Assembly (NCBI GenBank): GCA_045105235.1
Contig: JBGCDH010000001.1
Location: forward strand, 1-64,000
Length of the DNA: 64,000 bases
From: GCA-2684655 sp045105235
GTDB taxonomy: Bacteria; Planctomycetota; UBA1135; UBA2386
Direction: 5' to 3'
Below, piece by piece: positions 62,570 to 64,000 of the stretch; within the stretch, counting starts at the first letter, position 1; each line of letters starts with the position of its first letter. The notes under the pieces were generated by a model, which did no database searches, was not told the DNA's origin, and saw only the letters and a list, made by a program, of their open reading frames with translations. Made by a program: the position numbers and the translations under genes.

Positions 62570-63625
62570 GTGAAACTCGCAGCCGTCGAAACTGCCTTCC
62601 CCGAACGCTGGTATCCACAGGACCAGCTGACGGAACAACTCATCGAACTGCTCGGACTCGCCGGCCACAAAAGCCGCGCCGATCGCCTGCGGGCGCTACA
62701 CGGCAACGCCGGCATCGACGGCCGCCACCTGATCCTGCCGCTCGAAGACTACGCCAACCTCGGCGGCTTCACCGGCGCCAACCGCGCCTGGCTGAAGGGC
62801 GCGATCGACCTCGGCGAACGCAGCTGCACGAGCGCCCTCGCAGCCGCCGGCGTGCGACCGGACGAAGTGGACGCCATCTTCTTTTCGACCGTGACCGGCC
62901 TGGCCAGCCCGTCGGTAGACGCTCGGCTCGTGCAGCGGCTCGGCCTGCGCCACGACGTCAAGCGCGTCCCGATGTTCGGCCTCGGCTGCGTAGCGGGTGC
63001 GGCAACCGTCGCACGCGCCGCGGACTTTGTGCGCAACGATCCGACCGCCGTCGTGCTCGCGCTGACCGTCGAGCTGTGCTCGCTCACGCTGCAGACCCAA
63101 GACCACTCCGTCGCCAACCTGATCAGCGTCGGGCTATTTGGCGACGGCGCCGCGGCCGCCGTCATCGTCGGCTCCGAACGCGATGCGAACGGGCCGGCGA
63201 TCGAGGCGACGCGCTCGGTCTTCTATCCGGACACCGAAGACGTCATGGGCTGGAACATCGGCAGCCACGGCTTCCGCATCGTGCTGTCCGCCGAGGTCCC
63301 CGACGTCGCGCGCGAACGCGTGCCGCAGGACGTCGACGCGTTTCTCGCGGCGCATGAGTTGACGCGCGGTGACATCGCGCGCTGGATCGCGCACCCAGGC
63401 GGCCCCAAGGTGCTACAAGGACTGCAGGAAGGGCTACAGCTGCAGCGCGAAGACCTCGCCATCAGCTGGCAAAGCCTCGCACGAGCCGGCAACCTCTCGA
63501 GCGCATCGGTGCTGATGATTCTTGCCGAGACCTTGCGGCAACGCCCCGGTTCGGCGAACGACCTCGGCGTGATGCTGGCGATGGGGCCCGGCTTCTGCAG
63601 CGAGCTTCTGTTGCTACGCTGGTAG
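62570..63625 (+). CDS. Type III polyketide synthase (chalcone synthase family)
   Basis: A 351-residue thiolase-fold enzyme that elongates an acyl-CoA with malonyl-CoA to make alkylresorcinols, alkylpyrones or related compounds. The catalytic triad is in place: Cys140 in FGLGCVAGA, His275 in WIAHPGGPKVL and Asn308 in GNLSSASVL. GDGAAAAVIV is the usual nucleotide/CoA-binding segment. GTG 62570 has GGAGG 8 nt upstream. It follows the methyltransferase by 74 bp; the two are likely one transcription unit. Confidence 0.92.
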   Translation: MKLAAVETAFPERWYPQDQLTEQLIELLGLAGHKSRADRLRALHGNAGIDGRHLILPLEDYANLGGFTGANRAWLKGAIDLGERSCTSALAAAGVRPDEVDAIFFSTVTGLASPSVDARLVQRLGLRHDVKRVPMFGLGCVAGAATVARAADFVRNDPTAVVLALTVELCSLTLQTQDHSVANLISVGLFGDGAAAAVIVGSERDANGPAIEATRSVFYPDTEDVMGWNIGSHGFRIVLSAEVPDVARERVPQDVDAFLAAHELTRGDIARWIAHPGGPKVLQGLQEGLQLQREDLAISWQSLARAGNLSSASVLMILAETLRQRPGSANDLGVMLAMGPGFCSELLLLRW

Positions 63626-63643
63626 TGCGGCCGGCTTGGCGAA

Positions 63644-63721
63644 CCCGTCAGCTGCCAGATTCGCAGCCGTCAGATCCGCAGCCGTCAGCCCCGTCAGCTG
63701 CCAGACCCATCAGCTGACAGA
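63644..63721. repeat. Clustered imperfect GTCAGCTGCCAGA repeats
   Basis: Three copies of (C)CC(G/A)TCAGCTG(C/A)CAGA occur at 63644-63659, 63690-63705 and 63706-63721, with two shorter CAGCCGTCAG units between them. CAGCTG is palindromic, so each copy can form a small hairpin. They lie between convergent genes and extend into the last codons of the permease. Confidence 0.7.
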
Positions 63722-64000
63722 CCCGTAGCCAACCGGCCGCAGGCGCTTCTCGACGAGGCCAAGCAGTAGATCGACCAGCACTGCAAGCAAAGCCGCCGGC
63801 ACGGCACCGAGCAGGATCATCGCCAGGTAGTTGAGCGACAGGCCTTCGACGATCAGTTCCCCCAAGCCGCCCGCACCGATAAACGCAACGAGCGTGGCAA
63901 CGCCGATGCTGATGACCGTCGCCGTGCGGATGCCCGCCAAGATCGTCGGCATGGCCAGCGGCAGCTGCACGTAGCGCAGCGTCTCACCGGGGCGCATGCC
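63710..64000 (-). CDS. Osmoprotectant-type ABC transporter permease, partial
   Basis: The C-terminal 96 residues of a permease whose start lies beyond the window. The sequence has the inner-membrane permease loop (RPGETLRYVQLPLAMPTILA), then VATLVAFIGAGGLGELIVEG and helices AMILLGAVPAALLAVLVDLL. The pattern matches glycine betaine/choline (OpuC/ProW/YehW-like) permeases. The residue before the Met at 63997 is Gly, so that Met is internal. Confidence 0.85.
   Translation of the reverse strand, partial: GMRPGETLRYVQLPLAMPTILAGIRTATVISIGVATLVAFIGAGGLGELIVEGLSLNYLAMILLGAVPAALLAVLVDLLLGLVEKRLRPVGYGSVS

Noticed and set aside
1..64000. CRISPR array, tRNA, rRNA, transposon or prophage
   Set aside because: No regularly spaced repeats, cloverleaf, rRNA sequence, transposase or phage gene was found by reading; a tRNAscan or Infernal run could still find a missed small RNA.

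Overview
The window is high-GC, densely coding DNA from a Gram-negative bacterium. The likely source is a planctomycete (phylum Planctomycetota). This is inferred from gene content: secreted lipoproteins with no obvious relatives, an ECF sigma factor beside a large Ser/Thr kinase carrying a formylglycine-enzyme-like domain, HEAT/VWA and beta-propeller secreted proteins, and a flagellar operon with FlgH and FlgI, which implies an outer membrane. No rRNA, tRNA, CRISPR array, transposase, integrase or phage gene was recognised.

Layout. 0.1-11.3 kb: envelope lipoproteins, a TMEM175-like membrane protein, a PPK2 polyphosphate kinase, an oversized 1159-residue GlmS-like protein and secreted proteins of unknown role. 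11.8-15.2 kb: an ECF sigma factor convergent with a Ser/Thr kinase. 15.2-18.8 kb: a DegT-type aminotransferase, then an EF-hand plus deiodinase-like protein whose reading frame contains an in-frame TGA at 17069-17071, exactly where deiodinases carry selenocysteine, and a propeller protein. 18.84-24.1 kb: a lysine riboswitch followed by a tight operon dapE-like, lysC, dapB, dapA, dapD. 24.1-27.4 kb: a VWA/HEAT protein divergent from a YVTN propeller protein. 27.5-42.5 kb: a flagellar hook, rod, ring and junction operon (fliK flgD flgE flgF flgG flgA flgH flgI flgJ flgN flgK flgL, plus a 94-residue protein and a GNAT acetyltransferase), preceded by a near-consensus sigma-54 promoter and a divergent FlgM-like gene. 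42.5-44.4 kb: an ECF sigma factor and a membrane-anchored HEAT protein. 44.7-47.6 kb: etfB, etfA, ychF. 47.6-50.5 kb: bioY and two tandem paralogues of unknown function. 50.6-53.9 kb: a small membrane protein, a radical SAM protein, a TetR regulator and an SDR oxidoreductase with a palindromic operator candidate. 53.9-63.6 kb: a probable lipid or polyketide region with a geranylgeranyl-reductase-like flavoprotein, an MMPL/RND transporter, a secreted FAD protein, a YceI-like protein, a UbiG-like methyltransferase and a type III polyketide synthase. The end holds part of an osmoprotectant-type ABC permease.

The two strongest unlisted signals are the selenocysteine codon with a bacterial-type SECIS hairpin (GGTC loop, 21 nt downstream of TGA) in the deiodinase-like gene, and the lysine riboswitch, recognised from its conserved junction sequences and a perfect 7-bp P2 helix. 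A recurring trait of the window is short in-frame tandem duplication inside coding sequences (units of 6, 12, 15 and 30 bp).
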